Both the position numbers and the translations under genes were made by a program. Source: Rhizophagus irregularis (Eukaryota; Glomeromycota; Glomeromycetes; Glomerales; Glomeraceae). Taken from it: a stretch of 64,000 nucleotides of DNA. A model generated the notes under the pieces. It was given only the letters and a program-made list of their open reading frames with translations, searched no databases and had not been told where the DNA came from. Of the stretch, positions 11,912 through 26,099 are shown one piece after another. How positions within the stretch are numbered: the first letter of the stretch is position 1; each line of letters opens with the position of its first letter. Where the stretch lies: NCBI RefSeq assembly GCF_026210795.1, contig NC_089440.1, positions 2,170,001 through 2,234,000 on the forward strand, written 5' to 3'.

Positions 11912-13700
11912 TATATTATTAAATTTCTTTTAATAAAATAAATCAAATAATATAAAATCATTTAAAATAAATTATTAAATATTAATACTAAATAATTAAA
12001 TTTAATTAATATTAAAACTATAAATTTAAAACATATATCAATATTATTTTTTTTTATTTTATAAATAATTAATTTTAAATTATATAATTTTAACTTTACA
12101 AAAAAAAATCAAATCAAATTAAAATCAGTATAATTTAAATTAATAGATATAATATTATTTATTTTTATTTTTATTTTTATTTGTATTTTGATGATTACAT
12201 CCTACTAAATGGATATAACTCATGATAATTTGTTTATATAATATATAAACTTAATATTAATATTAATAAAGCATATATAAATTTATAAATTATTTCAATG
12301 TTATTTTGATATTTATTTCAATATTGTTTTAATGTTATTTCAATGTGAATATTATATAAATTATATAATTATAATATAATAATACCAGAAATTTTAAAAT
12401 CATTATACCCATTAATATCAAAGATATTAAATTTAAATCAAGAAAATTATGCAAAATTTTAGGTTTAAATATAGTTATATATATAAAAATAAATAATTTT
12501 ATACAAATCCAAATAATTAAATTTATAATATAATTTATTTAACTATATTGCAAAATTATATAATTAAAAATACAATATAAATAATAATATATAATTATAT
12601 TTTAATATAATAACTAAAATTTTTTTTAATATATTTTTTTTTTATAAATTTATTTAAATTAAATACATTTACTTAAAATATTTAAAATTTTTTTTTTTTT
12701 AAAAAAAATATATTGATTTATTATTAATTGAATTATTAATATTAAATATAAATTAATTAATTTTTCTTTTAAAATTAGTAAATTAGTAAAATTATAATAT
12801 TTTATTTTATTTGAAATTTAATCAATATATAATATAAAAAATTTTATAATTCCATTATATTTATAAAAAAATTAAGTAATTTTATATAGAGTATTACACT
12901 AGTATTACTAACTTTAATTAGAAGAAAAATTAACTAAATAAGGAATTATATTAATTCTAGTATAATTTAATTTTAAAACTTAATTTGGAATTATATAATT
13001 CTATTTACTAGTTGATTTTCCTTTTTTTCTTTTGGTTAAATGTAATTATTATATATATATATATATTTTTAATATTTACAAATAAATTTATTTTATATTT
13101 TTTATATAAAGCATTCTATACACTTAAAAGAAAAAAATTATAATTAACTATTTTATCATATTAAAATATTCAGATCTAAAATAAAATATTTGGTTTAAAA
13201 ATCAGATATAAACTTTTATTAAATACTAAAAGAATTTAAAATATAAAATTTAAATTTGTTTTTACAAACTTGACATATTAATATAGATATTTAAGTAAAA
13301 AATACTTTTAAAAAAAAGAAAACATAAAGATATTATTAACCAGTAATATTTATTTTACTTTTAAGTAAAATATTTTTGATTATATGTAGCTAATAATTTT
13401 TCTTTACAAAATGTATACCTAAAGTTTTTACACTCCTTAAAATACTAGTTAATTAGTCTTAATCTTAGTTTTAGATCTAGTTATTATATCAAATTAAAAT
13501 AAAAAAAAATAAAAAAAAAAAGATCTAGTTATTATTGACCTTATTACTAATAATAAAATCTTGGACTTATTAATAATCAAAAAATATTATTATTAATAAT
13601 TCACATATTTTATCTTTAATATATCTATTAATTATAAACCCTTTTTTATTTGAATTTAGATAGAAACTTTATGTTAAAAGATCTTGATAGGCAACCACGA

Positions 13701-16476
13701 TTTTTTTGTGATCAATTTTTGGTCCGAGAATCGGGAAAAATAGTAATTGTAAACAGTTTAATTAAGGTTCAAAGAAGAAAAATAATATTTAATAATAGTT
13801 AGTTGTTCGATATATATATGTAACGTTTTATGCAGTAGATTTTTTTTTTATTACTTGTTCCACTTATTTATATCGATTGAACTGATAACACAAAACAAAA
13901 AAAAAAAAATTATTAATGCATATAATAGAAGAGATTTCATACTATTATATTGATAGATAATATTAACATTTTTTTGAATATTTAATTTTACAAGTTAACA
14001 ATCGGGAATAAGAATTAAGATTTATGAATGCGATGATGAAATAATAAAAGAATATGGATATTATAATAAACACAATGAGAATAATAATCTGTACAATGTA
14101 CAACATAATAACAATGAGATGATAAAAAAAGATCTTTTAAAATCACATGGAATGCACATTATATATTATATTTCATCTATAACAACTTTTTGAATAGTGA
14201 TCCAGATCTTTACCCGTCGTTTGTGTTGCCTCAAACAAAATTCATTTACTGATAAACTTTTGATAATAAATAGCTTAAAGCTTTGTATTTCCGAATTAGT
14301 TAAATAGGATGACAAACTTTAATTATTGAACAATAATGCTTATTAAGTTACAATTTTTTTACGCATTATAATTCAATGGTGTCGCGTTTTTTTAAGTATT
14401 TAAACAAGGTGATTTCTCACTTTTTTTTCTACATGAAATGAAATAAAGAAATTCGAATTAATTCTTAATGACCCTTAATAAAATCTAACTAGCGTGTATT
14501 TAAAATCATAATGCCTCATAATGATATTTAATCATTTTTTGTTATAATTTAATCTCCCCATGAAAAAAAACCAAAAAAAGAAATAAAAGAATAAAATCAA
14601 AAAAAATTAAAAAAATTAAAAAAAAAAACCAAATGTTTCTTTTTCCTATTCATTAATTATCATTAATAACCGACGTAATAATCAATCTTCATCAATAAAC
14701 GCGTTTTTATGACTTACCGTCCGTAAAACCTACCCCCTAATAATCACCAAATACATCTAATTTTCCTAATTTTTTCCTCCTCAATCTTCATACGAAACGA
14801 CATCGAAAGAAATCTCTTGCTTATTTGTCATATCGGGCAATTTAAAAGATTTTTTCTTTATTTATGATTAATTTTTTAAGTTTACATCACATCGCATACG
14901 GTTTAAATATTGTAATACTTTTAACAAATTTTTTAGTTTTGGAAAATTCTAGCATAATTTTTATATAGATTTGTTTATTAACTGTTAGTTAAATTAAAAT
15001 TCTTTACTAAAAATTTTTTTTTTTTATTCTAAATTTAATTTCTCTGGCAGGAAAAATGACAAAAAATTTCGTTTAGGTTAGAATTTGAAATAACTTCGAA
15101 ATTTGTAATCTTTTAATCTCCAAACTTTTTTTTTATTTTTTTTATATTTAATAAATTAAACATTAATCTTTGGTGTAAAACCAAATAAAAATTACGCGCA
15201 AGTTAATATTTATGAAATCACGTGAATTGTAATACCTTTGATACCTTTACGATAACCTGTGCTCCCTTGACACAAAATAGCTTTGGCGCAGCCTCAATGC
15301 CTCATATTTTATATTATAAGCAAATACATGTGAACTTTTTTCGAATTTTATTTTATTATAATATTTATTATTTTTTATTTATTAGTTCCCTTTTAAATTA
15401 TTTACGAAATATCTATTTTCGAACAATCTTTAGAAGGTAAGATTATACTATTACGAAATGGGCTGATTTTTTTTTGATGCAATAAAATGATCAGATTTGT
15501 AAAATTCATTTTACTTTGTATAAATAAGCCTTATCTCTTTTTTTATACAGTATTTAATTTAAACTTTTAAATAATTCTCACGGAATTGATTATTTAAACA
15601 ATATTTATTTCAGACAATCCTTAAAAGAATTGGAATCAGGATTATTCTCAAAATATTAACTTGTTCAGGCTGAGGATAAAAAAAATATAAAAAAATACAA
15701 TAAATACAATAAATACAATAATAAATTTTTCGGAATAACCTCACAGATGTTTAGGTGATATGTTTCTTTTGTGAAATCCCTCCACATTCATGTTTCACCT
15801 AATATAATCATATTTGAAATTGATTACGCGTTTAAAATTAAGTTTATTTTTTAAAGTAAGATTTTCGGAGTTGTCATATTTTATCTCCATTTGAATTTAT
15901 TTGATTTATATTGCTTGAATAGTTATAATATTGTATATATATAATACTGTATATAAATACGATCACGCATGATTCTTTTATTTACATCAAAACGCGTCTC
16001 AGTCTCTCAGTTATCACATTTTTTAAAGTGATTGACCGATTATATATTGTGTCAGTATCAGGTATGTTATATTGTATTATCTCTCTTTACTCTTTTATAA
16101 TATTCTTTTTATTTTAACTAAAAATTGTTAATGGGCTGAGAATATCATGCATTCAATCCAAATTCAGTAAACCATTCAACGAGGGAATTAGGAAGTTACT
16201 CCCGTCTCGATAAGAGATAAGAAAGTGTTTTAATTTGGAATAAATAGTAAAATGTTAACTTAATTTGTAATTTCAATGATCCAGAACTACTTATCAAAGT
16301 TTATCTAAATAAAAAAAGCCATACTTTTTCGTACTTTTTAATTTTGTAAATATTTAATCCAAAAACGATTTATAATTTATCCTTATTCTTTTTATATTTG
16401 TGTACTCAAAATACCATAAACGAATTAAAGTACAAAAATTTTACATGTGTACTATATATATTTTATACTCTTAATA
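13701..16476. other. Intergenic, possible 5' region of the next locus
   Basis: No gene is recognised. An (AATAC/AATA)n microsatellite lies near 15690-15725. A TATA-like 'gtatataaata' near 15949 is followed by 'tatcag/gtatgtt' near 16060, which could be a 5' UTR exon end with a GTATGT donor. Confidence 0.35.
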
Positions 16477-17078
16477 ATGTTCCAGAAAATACTCGTAAAT
16501 CCCCGTCAACATACGTCAATAGCAACGCTATATCGTCACGCGTAAGTAATAAGAACTTAATATAATTAAAATCAGTCTGATATTCAATTTATATAATTTA
16601 TATACCTTTTTCCTACTACACTGTGTATATCTTAATATATCTAAACATACATACAATAAATACATTTATATGTGTTTGTGTTTATTTAGTTATTGTACAT
16701 ATATATATATTAGACTATTAAGTTAATGTTTATAAACGGCTAGTTATATTTCCTTAATTTATATAATCATGCAATTGTTTTCTCCGTTCTATCTCCTTAT
16801 TTTGCCACAGAAAACCCCTTGCAGACTTTCTTACACTGGATCAAAGCTTCCCACCAATATTATATACCAAAAAAAAAAATAATAATTGCACTTCATTTAC
16901 CTTATTGTTTTGTTGTGCCAATCTTCTCATTATTTGATTCTCATTATTTAACAAAGTGCCAATCAAATATTTACATTGTTTTAGCCCTGCCGATCTAGGA
17001 ACAAAGAAGCTTGGCAAGTTTATGCGAAATGAATGTAAAATACCGAAGTTATTACGGGTTTACAACATAACGCCATAA
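16477..17078 (+). CDS. Candidate small two-exon protein with an LYR-like motif (weak)
   Basis: A tentative model: exon 16477-16541 (ATG start, donor CGC/GTAAGTAA), a long intron, and exon 16985-17078 after the acceptor 'gttttag', ending TAA. It joins in phase to 52 residues. The first exon ends in ATLYRHA, which resembles the start of a LYR motif. The second exon is K/R-rich (PADLGTKKLGKFMRNEC). Both exons have more G+C than their surroundings and clean splice sites, which is why I list them. An alternative middle exon after 'ttttgccacag' at 16810 would soon reach a stop. The LYR reading is speculative; the locus could be a relic. Confidence 0.3.
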
Positions 17079-17429
17079 TACAACATGGATCGGATAAGTA
17101 TGCGATATAAATCAAGTCCACAAAAAAAAAATGTGTGCATATTGTTGCATATTAATTTAATTGTTACACCATATACACCATACTATATTATTATATTCGA
17201 ACATTCGAACAAAAAAAAAACTATTCTTTCTCATATTCGAATCTTTATCTGAATTTCGAACGAATGCTCTTAAACCTTTGAACCATGTATTTATCTACTT
17301 ACTAATTGTTACTAATAGTAATTTAGGATCAACAAAGAAATTTATTTCTTTTTATTTTCTTTTTTTTCAATTTCTTTATTTGAAAAGAATTTTTATTCGA
17401 TCGTGATACATATAGCAATGTCATAAATG

Positions 17430-17642
17430 TCATACAAGCTGGGAAGAACGCGTTGAACATCGAGTCACTCCGCCAGGCAAATTATCAAATGTATTCCATT
17501 CGAAGTCGGGATTTGGAATTTCTAATTTACCTTTTACCCAATTTGTCGATCTATGTGATGTTACATCATGATTATGCAAATATGCAAAATATGCAAATAT
17601 GTAACACCATGCAATAAACAAGGGCGTAAAAATTGACAACAA
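17430..17642 (-). CDS. Hypothetical 70-residue ORF with hydrophobic N-terminus
   Basis: Minus-strand ATG at 17642. Residues 1-22 (MLSIFTPLFIAWCYIFAYF) are hydrophobic, like a signal anchor. The C-terminal half (GKLEIPNPDFEWNTFDNLPGG) has a balanced composition and a local rise in G+C, unlike the low-complexity frames nearby. It would be divergent from the ATPase gene, with only 63 bp between the starts. I do not recognise a family. It may be an exon of a larger gene or chance. Confidence 0.3.
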   Translation of the reverse strand: MLSIFTPLFIAWCYIFAYFAYLHNHDVTSHRSTNWVKGKLEIPNPDFEWNTFDNLPGGVTRCSTRSSQLV

Positions 17643-17705
17643 AAATTTCTCAACAAAGCCTTATATTAAAAAAAAAAAAACTTTCTTTGAAAAAAGAAAA
17701 AAAAA

Positions 17706-19753
17706 ATGTTGTTGAAGAATTCTCTATTAAGAATAACTTACACTCGACAGACTCTCGTACGACCTTATTCATTACAACGTAAATCATTTCCAATATCATA
17801 TTATAATACTATCCATTCTCGTAAATTATCAATTATTGGAATTATAAGAACAATAATTGCACCTTTATCATCATTTCTCTCTCAATCACCACAAAAAGCG
17901 ACACAAGAATTGGAATCTCAAGCATTATCAACCTATGAAAAAATAAAATTACCAATAACTCATACATTTAATAAAACCCCTGGATTTTTGGGAAGAGAAA
18001 AGGAAATACTCGTGATAAATGATTTATTAAGTAGAGATCCAAAATTTTTGATTGTAAATGGTTCTGAAAGGTTCGTTAAACCAACACCCACAATGAATAT
18101 AATGATGTTAAAACAATTTAATTATAAAATATGATTAATAACTAGTGTTGGAAAAACCGCTTTACTGCGGGAAATTTTAGCAAGTAACCAATATCATGTG
18201 ATTTATATTGATGCACGTGTTCCAGGTAAAGGATAAAATAAAAATAAAAAATAAACAACCTTTTGAAAGATAAAAATTTCAATAATTCTATAATTCTCAT
18301 AATAGGTTTCGCGGATGTTCGTTCATTTACAACTGAGTTTGCAACACATTTAGAATCATTTTTTAATCAAATTGTATCATACTATCCAAATTTAAAAGTA
18401 TTTCGAGATGTATCAATTGCTTTTAAAAGTTTACGATTGAGTGGACCTGAAAGTTTTGAAATAAGACAAGATGTTCAATTGAATGCTGATTTTGTTGCAA
18501 GTCAAACCCGAAATGATTTGGCTAAATTGTTGGAAAAGTTACGTATTGGATTATTAATGTATCATGAAGCTGATCTTTATGAAAAGAAGGAAAAGAAGGA
18601 AAAGAAGGAAGAAGAAGAAAATATAGATAAAATTGAGCATCGGATATTCGATTATGATGGTAATTATCGAATTATAGAAAATTTGAGTTTTTTTTTTTTA
18701 TGATCATGCAAACTTATTTATGTTTCTTTATAGACGCAAGGCGAAAGAAAATTCCTATCATAGTCTTTGATGAAGCTCATAAGTTGAGACATCTTTTGAA
18801 TGATAAGGAAGCTCTTCAAATGTTATTTGATGCTTTAGTGGTATTTACGACACAAGATAGATTATGTCATGTGATTTATATTACTTCGGATTCATTTTAC
18901 GAGAAATTATTGGCGAAAAGTACGTTATAAAAAGTTCACATTATGTTTTTTGTATTTGGTTAAAATTTTTTTTTTAAAATTTTTGATTATTTTTAATTAA
19001 CGGAATAATAAGATAATATTTGTAAGTATCAATTGTTAGGATATGCTGTTTAATTTACACAATTTTATTAGCTGCATTTCTATTACGTAAAAAATTACTT
19101 AAAAAGTTTTCTGTATGTTCATATTTAGTACACCATACAAAATCGTTGATAATTGGAGATTTATATCAATCGGAGATCAGCAAATATTTTCATGGAGTTC
19201 TGGTACCATCCATTCCACAAGAAATACGTGGAAGAATTTTAAAAATGGAAAATGATCTTCATGGAATTTTTGGAGGAAAAATTTTACACTGGAAATCATT
19301 CGTTCAAGATTATATTGTTTCTCGCGGAAAATTGACAAGTAAAAAATTTTTATTAGAATTAATTAAATTAATTAAATCATTAAAACTTACAATGTACTTT
19401 TTGAAATAGTTGAATCATTTGAACCATTCATTCGAGCGAAACATCAACTTACATTACTTTCGAAAAATTTACCACCTAATGATGATTTAATTCCTATTGA
19501 TCCAATTATAAATATATGTCATTATTTTATTAAAATGAATAAGGTACCCTATTATCATCTATGTAAAGAATTCACTCAATCCGTGATAGATGCGTTAATT
19601 GAGGAAAGAATTTTAGAATATAGATTGATTGATGAAATTGGAGATGTGAGCGATAAACCTGAGGGTAGACCTTTTGTTATACCTTCAAGTTGTTTAATGA
19701 AGCACGCTATGAAATCTTTTGTAAAGAAGGGAAATGATGATAAGAATAATTAG
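17706..19753 (+). CDS. P-loop ATPase (archaeal-ATPase/AAA+ type), probably mitochondrial
   Basis: Six exons join in phase: 17706-18070, 18146-18225, 18306-18659, 18734-18919, 19129-19338 and 19410-19753, giving 512 residues. All introns are GT-AG and 71-209 nt long. The N-terminus is rich in R, S, T and Y without acidic residues (MLLKNSLLRITYTRQTLVR), a typical mitochondrial presequence. Residues 93-97 (FLGRE) open the ATPase. Walker A is residues 119-126 (GSESVGKT), split by intron 1. Walker B is IIVFDE at 275-280, followed by AHKL. Then come sensor-like strands (CHVIYITSDS, SLIIGDL) and a winged-helix-like C-terminus. Residues 242-253 are a K/E low-complexity insert. This matches the fungal ATPase_2-like group of STAND/AAA+ proteins. 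The substrate is unknown, and a role in mitochondrial quality control or DNA/protein handling would be a guess. Intron 1 splits the Walker A motif, so the exon 1 frame alone looks truncated. Confidence 0.85.
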
Positions 19754-22700
19754 TAGATAGTGATATTTTTATTTGTTTTAAATTAAGTTTGAATTAGTAA
19801 GTATATATGACATACTAAAAAAATAAATTACAAAGCACGTGATCTACAATATGATTAATAATTTTTATTTGACAATTCCTTTTATTTTTCATTATTAATT
19901 CTTGATTCTTTGATTCGTAATATCAGTAAAATTTCTATGAGTTCATTTTACGGATATGTATAACAATATGCTGCTAATTTGGATTATTTGCAATTTCTTT
20001 GGTAATCCAAATTCTTATTCTAGATCTTCGGTTCGAAAATACGATCAAAAAAAAAAAAACGTATGAGGTATTATTAATGTAGTACGGTATTTCTTTTACA
20101 GATAAGAATATAGATCTAGGAATTTTTCGAAATTATATGTAAATAATTCAGTGAATCAATAGAAAATAAAACAACCCAGACCGAATTTATGTACTTGCGT
20201 TTTTATTGGTTAAAAATTCGCTTATCTAAAGATACCACTTATAATAAAACTTGACTTATATTGGAAATGAAAATAAAAATGAGAGTCCTAAAAATTTAAT
20301 ATTAAAGGGGTACGACATTATTGTGGCTATGGTTTAAATTACTGCGGTTATTGGCAAGATATCCGAGAATGTACTTTATAAAGTTAAATTATTATCATTG
20401 ATTTTAAAAAAGATTAAAAAGATTTTGAATAAATAATTTTTTATTGGTTCTCGTATGTTTTATCTCATTTAAGAAAGATCATTATAAAATAGATTCTTTT
20501 ATATTTGTAAAACAATAAAGTTAACTAATAGATTTTTTTTTTAAAAAAAAAAATTATATATTCATTGCTTTATCTTAAAGAAATCATTACTGTATATAAA
20601 AGATTACAACTTATTATACGTAAATGTATATGTGTATTTTTTTTTTTATCACAAAAAACAAACAAAAAACTTTCTAACATCACCATTAAACAATATTCGA
20701 CCATTAATTTTTTTTTTTAAAAAAAAAATTATCGATAGATCTAATCAATTGATACCGCCCACATTGGGATTCAAAAAAAAAAAAAAAAAATATTTTTTTT
20801 TCATTTCTATATTTTTTACACGTATGAAATTTTTTTTCATTTGTTTTCATAATCAGACACGAAAAAATCGTTGCGGATCATATAGGATGCAAAGGTCATG
20901 TCATAATCATCATATTCATCTTATAAAATTTATTAATAATTCAGAAGAGAGTTTTTGCGGTTGGGTAAGTTCACTCTTTGAACTAAAGGTGAAATAGTAT
21001 TCATTCAATATTTATCAATCTTTAACGATCGTCTTCAAGTAATGAATTAGATTTTTTGAAAAATCCACGGTACTAAGATATCGAATTGATTGAAAAATCC
21101 AAATTGATATAATACCGCGTTGTATGAATATATTCAAAGAATTATTAGTTACAATACTTTCTACTTTATTTTTTAATATATTAAGTAAGTTTTAAAATCT
21201 CAATTTTGAAAATCAATTTTTTAAAATAAAACACGTTATTGACATGTTATTGACATGTTATTAAAATATTCTCTCTCTCTCTCATATTATACGCCCATTA
21301 TTTAAAAAACCGTTAATTTTATTGAATTTATATTTATTGAATTAAAAAAAGGTAAAAAAAGGTAATGAATCCTCAATTTAGTTTTCAAAATGAAAAAATG
21401 ATATAGGAACTTAATTATCTTAGGTATTAAAATCTCACATTTAGAATCCAAACCTAATAGCAATAGGTTATTTGTTTTTAGGTAAGTTTTTGATTCGTTT
21501 AAAATTTTAAATAATACTCCGAATTTCTTTATCGTTTGGTTCGTATTTAACAATTGATAACTTTCTACTTTCTTGATCATCCTTCAATAAGTTCTTGATA
21601 TTTTATTATTAATTATTTCATAATTCTCTTCAAATCGGTAAAAGTATTAATTAAATCTTTTTTAACTTTACAAATTACGAGATTTTTAATCAATTCATCA
21701 ATAAATTCAGTAAAGACTATGAGCCAATAATTCATTAAGTTCCAAATTGAACTTTTTTATCATTGGACTGTTATTTAAAAAAATATATCTGTATTTTATC
21801 TTTTGTTTCGTTATTTGAATAATTGAATTTTTGAATTAATAATTTCAATTATCAAAATTAGTAGTTGAAAATCATTGCAGTGTAAGGTTCTCGATTGAAA
21901 ATTAGAAGCTCAACGAGTATTAATTTGGGATAATCGACAATTGGTTGGGAAACATTCAAAGATTTTCAAATTTGACGAATGGTGAATGGTTTTTTATCTT
22001 ATCAATTCTATATTTGAATCGAATTTTAAAGACGAGATTAATTTCCGTTATATTCGCATTCTCATTTTGTAAACAGTTCAATAATTTGTAAGTAATATTT
22101 CTGTCTTTTAATAATAGATGTTAAATGAACTTTTAGTTTCTCAACGAAATTTTCTTCCATAATTTTAAAAATTGTTAAATTATTTTATATATTTAATAAA
22201 GAATTAAAAATATTTATTTTAGTAATTCTACTATACAAATTAAAACAATTTTAAAGAAAAATAAGATAATAAACTTTCAATTTTTCAATCTTTTTTCATG
22301 AATAGATAAATACAAGTATAATGAATGTATCATTCTTTATTTTCTTCTAGATTAAGGAATAAAGTAATATCATCTTCATCCAAGATAAGTTCCATCATTA
22401 TGGATCTAAATCACCAAGGGCTTGGCTCGCACGTGATCAAACATTTATTAATCTGCATATCCAGTGCCAAACGATAGATAAGTTCAATTGATTGATAAGT
22501 AATTGATAAATTTATTATTTTTATTCTCCTCTTCAATTCGTCATAGATACTGTATGCTAATGACTTGATGAAAATAAATATTCAATCCAAATGATTGATT
22601 CTGTAACACACCCCAAATTTTATTAATAAGAAAGTTCGAGTTTCAAAATACGTGCAACCATTTTAAGATTAAAAACAATTACTATATCTACTTACCGTAT

Positions 22701-22925
22701 TTACGGAAACAGGGGTGAAAATCATTATAATCCGATAATAGAATTATGTTACTATGTTACGTTGCATAATTAAATAAAAATGTGTAAATACGCGACATAT
22801 TAAATTTTTAAGTTTGAGTTTGATAATATATAATACAAAAGGGTATTTGTTTTTTGGTTAACGAGAAAAACTTTACAAACGAATTGAGCAAATTAATAAT
22901 TAAAATTGTATGGTTATGAATATAT
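19754..22925. other. Intergenic, no gene recognised
   Basis: A+T-rich spacer with homopolymers. The open frames at 20632-20997 and 21302-21580 are F/K/N/I low-complexity without splice or domain support. A CT run lies near 21271-21283. Confidence 0.45.
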
Positions 22926-22928
22926 ATG

Positions 22929-23115
22929 TCCAATCAATTCAATGATTTCAATTTTATTGAGAACTTTTTTTTTTAAAACGCGTAATTTTCTATTGCACAG
23001 CCCCAAAAATTTTAATTGTACGTATATATTTATCTATATATATCCAACCAATTAGAATAATTTCAAATTTTATTGAGAACTTTTTTAAAACGCGTAATAT
23101 TTTATTGCTCAGCCA
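22929..23115 (+). repeat. Direct duplication, about 114-bp period
   Basis: Two diverged copies (22929-23003 and 23042-23115) share 'attttattgagaactttttt', 'aaaacgcgtaat' and 'tattgc.cagcc'. This is a simple local duplication. Confidence 0.75.
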
Positions 23116-23338
23116 TGATGATCTTTGCAATTTTTTATATTACTTTATCAAAAAAATAAAAAAGAAGCTCGGTAAAAAATTCCGGATTTTCAAAACAATT
23201 GACAAATTATAAATCAATAAATTCAAATATATTAAATAACTACGAATAACTTTCCCAAGGTAATAAGATTTTGCAAAGTGATTGGTGTTTGTTAAAAGCT
23301 ATACTTACTAATTAGGAATAAAATATATAACTCTAATC

Positions 23339-23440
23339 ATGCTGAAACTGAACCCTTTGCGTCTTTTTACCATATTTGTGATTGCGGTGATTGCGGCAAC
23401 TGATAACGATTTGAGTCCTAACAAAAATCTCGATATCTGA
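23339..23440 (+). CDS. Candidate short ORF with signal-peptide-like start
   Basis: A 33-residue frame: MLKLNPLRLFTIFVIAVIAA, then a short hydrophilic tail ending in TGA. Codons are GC-richer (GCG GTG ATT GCG GCA) than the surrounding DNA. It has a hydrophobic core and an A-A site, as in a secretory signal. It could be the first exon of a small secreted protein gene whose remainder I cannot find, or chance. Confidence 0.25.
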   Translation: MLKLNPLRLFTIFVIAVIAATDNDLSPNKNLDI

Positions 23441-26079
23441 AAATAGAATTTAGGAAGTTTCGTCGATTAAAATATTTATAAATTGTGCTTATATCCTCTC
23501 TTTTTTTTTCTTCGTGTTCTTAACACCAATAAATTTAATGACAATATGTAATATTCCTTTCACTTTTATATATTTCTCTTCCTTTCAATGGTTTGTTAAT
23601 TAAACAAATTTATTACCCCCTCTATACCTACCATCAAAATTTCCCACTCATGTTACATCAAATAAATCATAAAACTCCGTAATCGGTTCTTTAAAAAAAC
23701 GCTATTTCTTAATTATGTAAAAGACGCATTTAACGATTATTTTTTTCGATAACTTTTAAAAATCTTTTATCACGATTATTTTAAAAAACGACGATGAAAT
23801 TAATTTCAAAAATTTTTTCTTACCAATCGATCGAATAAGTTCTTAATCGCAACAGCATAGCAACAAATCGTTCGCGTTGCTAATTATTAATTATTATCAA
23901 CTTCACTATTTAACTTTATATATATATAAAAATTCAGCTTTTTTTTTAAAAAAAAAACCAATGATGGTACAAAATCCCCTTTATCCCCCTTTAGTTTAGT
24001 GATACGATCAGAACTTGATCCTCAGGATTTTCTGACATAAGAACACATTTTCTTTTCTTTTTTTTTTCTCAACTCTTTTTTTTAATTAAAAATGTATTCG
24101 TATCACAGTGGTTTTTTCCTGTATTTAATCGATTTATCCCTTTTTTTAAAAAATTATTTATTTATATTTGAAAGAATCTAGTTACGTATTATTTTTTTTA
24201 TTTTAATATGTTACAGATATATACTGAGAGTATATTCTATATGAAAAGTTTCTGTTGGATTAATGTATAACTTAGGTTAAAAATTATGTAATTACATCTG
24301 CTTAATAAAGTTCTATCATGTATATAACAAAAACTTCTGTTACTGTTAAATTGTTATGAATAAAACTGATGATAAATAATATGCATTAGTCAGTTTAGTC
24401 ACGTGTTCGTACAATATTCCTGAAAAGAATATTCTTCCGTACAGTACTCTACCTGTTATTTGTAAATAATAATAAAATACTATATATATGTTTTGATATA
24501 GGATTTTAATCTTGTAAAATTTTTAAATTTATTATCAAATAAAAGTATTGCTGTTTTTTTTAACTAATATAATTTTTTAAATTTTATTATCAAATTCATC
24601 TAAATTTTTTAGCATATAATATACAATATCATTGTGTATTCTGTACACTTGTAAATAGTATATCATTTTTTTACTATATTAGAAGAACTTTTGGAGGTTT
24701 CAACTGGCTAAATTATAAATTGATTATATATGTTTAATAAAATATGCCTAACAAAAGTAGTATATCAGGATCTATTTCTGGGTAACTTAGCTTATTAAAT
24801 TGCATTATTTTCATTTTAAGCTAATAAAAATAAGTCTAATAGTTCTTATTACCCCATAATTAAGTTTAATTATCCCAATTTCCTTCATAAATTTAATAAA
24901 AATATGTATAACAGAAAGTAATTTCTATACACATTAGCTCAATAAATAGTATAATAATTAATAAATCTAATAAAATTTATATAGCAAAAACTATTTTAGA
25001 ATGGATTAGCTTATTAAATTGCATATTTTATCACAAAAATTGTTTTAATTTCCCTTAAAATACACTGCTCTGTAAGATAAATTTAATAAAAAATAGTGTA
25101 TTAAAAATTAGTTTAACATAGTTATTAGCATATTTTTATTATAAATATAATGAAAATTTTGCAAATAAATCTAATAAAATTATATATATTAAAATCTATT
25201 TTTATTTAAATTTACTTAATAAATGATATATTGCTTATTTAAGTTTAATAAAAAAATTGCCTTAATTGAAAGTTTTAGATTAATAAAATATATGTTATTC
25301 TTTAAAGTTTAATGAAAATTGTTCCAACATTTTCACTAGCAGAAATGCTTTAGTAAATTTCAAATTAATAAATATATATATATTACTTTTAAAATCTAAC
25401 TTTTAAAATTTAACAAAAATTAGCTTAATTTTAAAATCCCAAATGATACTGATACAACTTACATTTGAGTTTATTTAGAGTTTATATTAAAATTTTTTAA
25501 AAGTGTGTATTACAAAGGTATTTTTAACACAATCAGTAATCCAGTATAGTAATTTGATTTTAATAAAATTTATATTATTAAATTTATTTTAATGTCACAT
25601 TTTTAACTTTAATATTGATAGAGTTATATTATAAAATGTATTAATATTTAAAGTTTATTTATGAGTTATATTAATATTATTCAGATCCTCTATCTTTTTC
25701 TAGTAGAAAGCATTTTAGATTTTAGCTAGTATTTAAAATCAAATATATTTAACATTTATATTAATTTAAAAAGTATATTTAAATAATAATTTAATAAGCT
25801 ATTTAAATATGATTTAAAGAATTAATTTAAAATTTACTCTAAGTTATTTTTTAATTTTAATCACCTCAAGTGAAATTCACCCCTTTGATTTGTGTTACAT
25901 TTCACAATTTTTTATTTATTTATTAATCATGTTATGATTATAAAAAAAAAAATTTTTTTTTTAAAAAAAAATTTCAAAAGCTTTATTATTAACATATATT
26001 AAATACTTTGACTCAGTTTTTTTACTTGTATTTTATGATGTTGCAGGTATTTTATATATAAATTTATAATTATGATATT
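23441..26079. other. Gene-free, degenerate interspersed repeats
   Basis: No gene. Between about 24700 and 25430, degenerate motifs such as 'ttagcttattaaattgcat' (24785 and 25006) and 'tttaataaaaatatg' recur irregularly, like the subterminal region of an old transposon. 25431-25485 is one copy of a repeat also present at 29401-29453. Confidence 0.45.
25431..25485 (+). repeat. Direct repeat copy 1 (partner at 29401-29453)
   Basis: The segment 'aaatcccaaatgatactgat ... catttgagttt.ttagagttta' recurs at 29401-29453 in the same orientation with about 10% differences. The two copies bracket the nested transposon cluster. Confidence 0.8.
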
Positions 26080-26099
26080 TATTTCTAAATTTCTTTTAT

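Larger units (their letters stand above)
10554..13700. other. Extremely A+T-rich desert
   Basis: This stretch is almost pure A/T with no frame of note. It looks like an isochore-like, possibly heterochromatic, spacer. The only structured item found is the TIR element at 11341-11911. Confidence 0.5.

Noticed and set aside
15222-15440. 72-residue ORF without an ATG start
   Set aside because: It opens at GTG and turns into F/Y/I low complexity; no recognisable domain.
20632-20997. 121-residue plus ORF
   Set aside because: Runs of F and K across poly-T and poly-A; not a gene.
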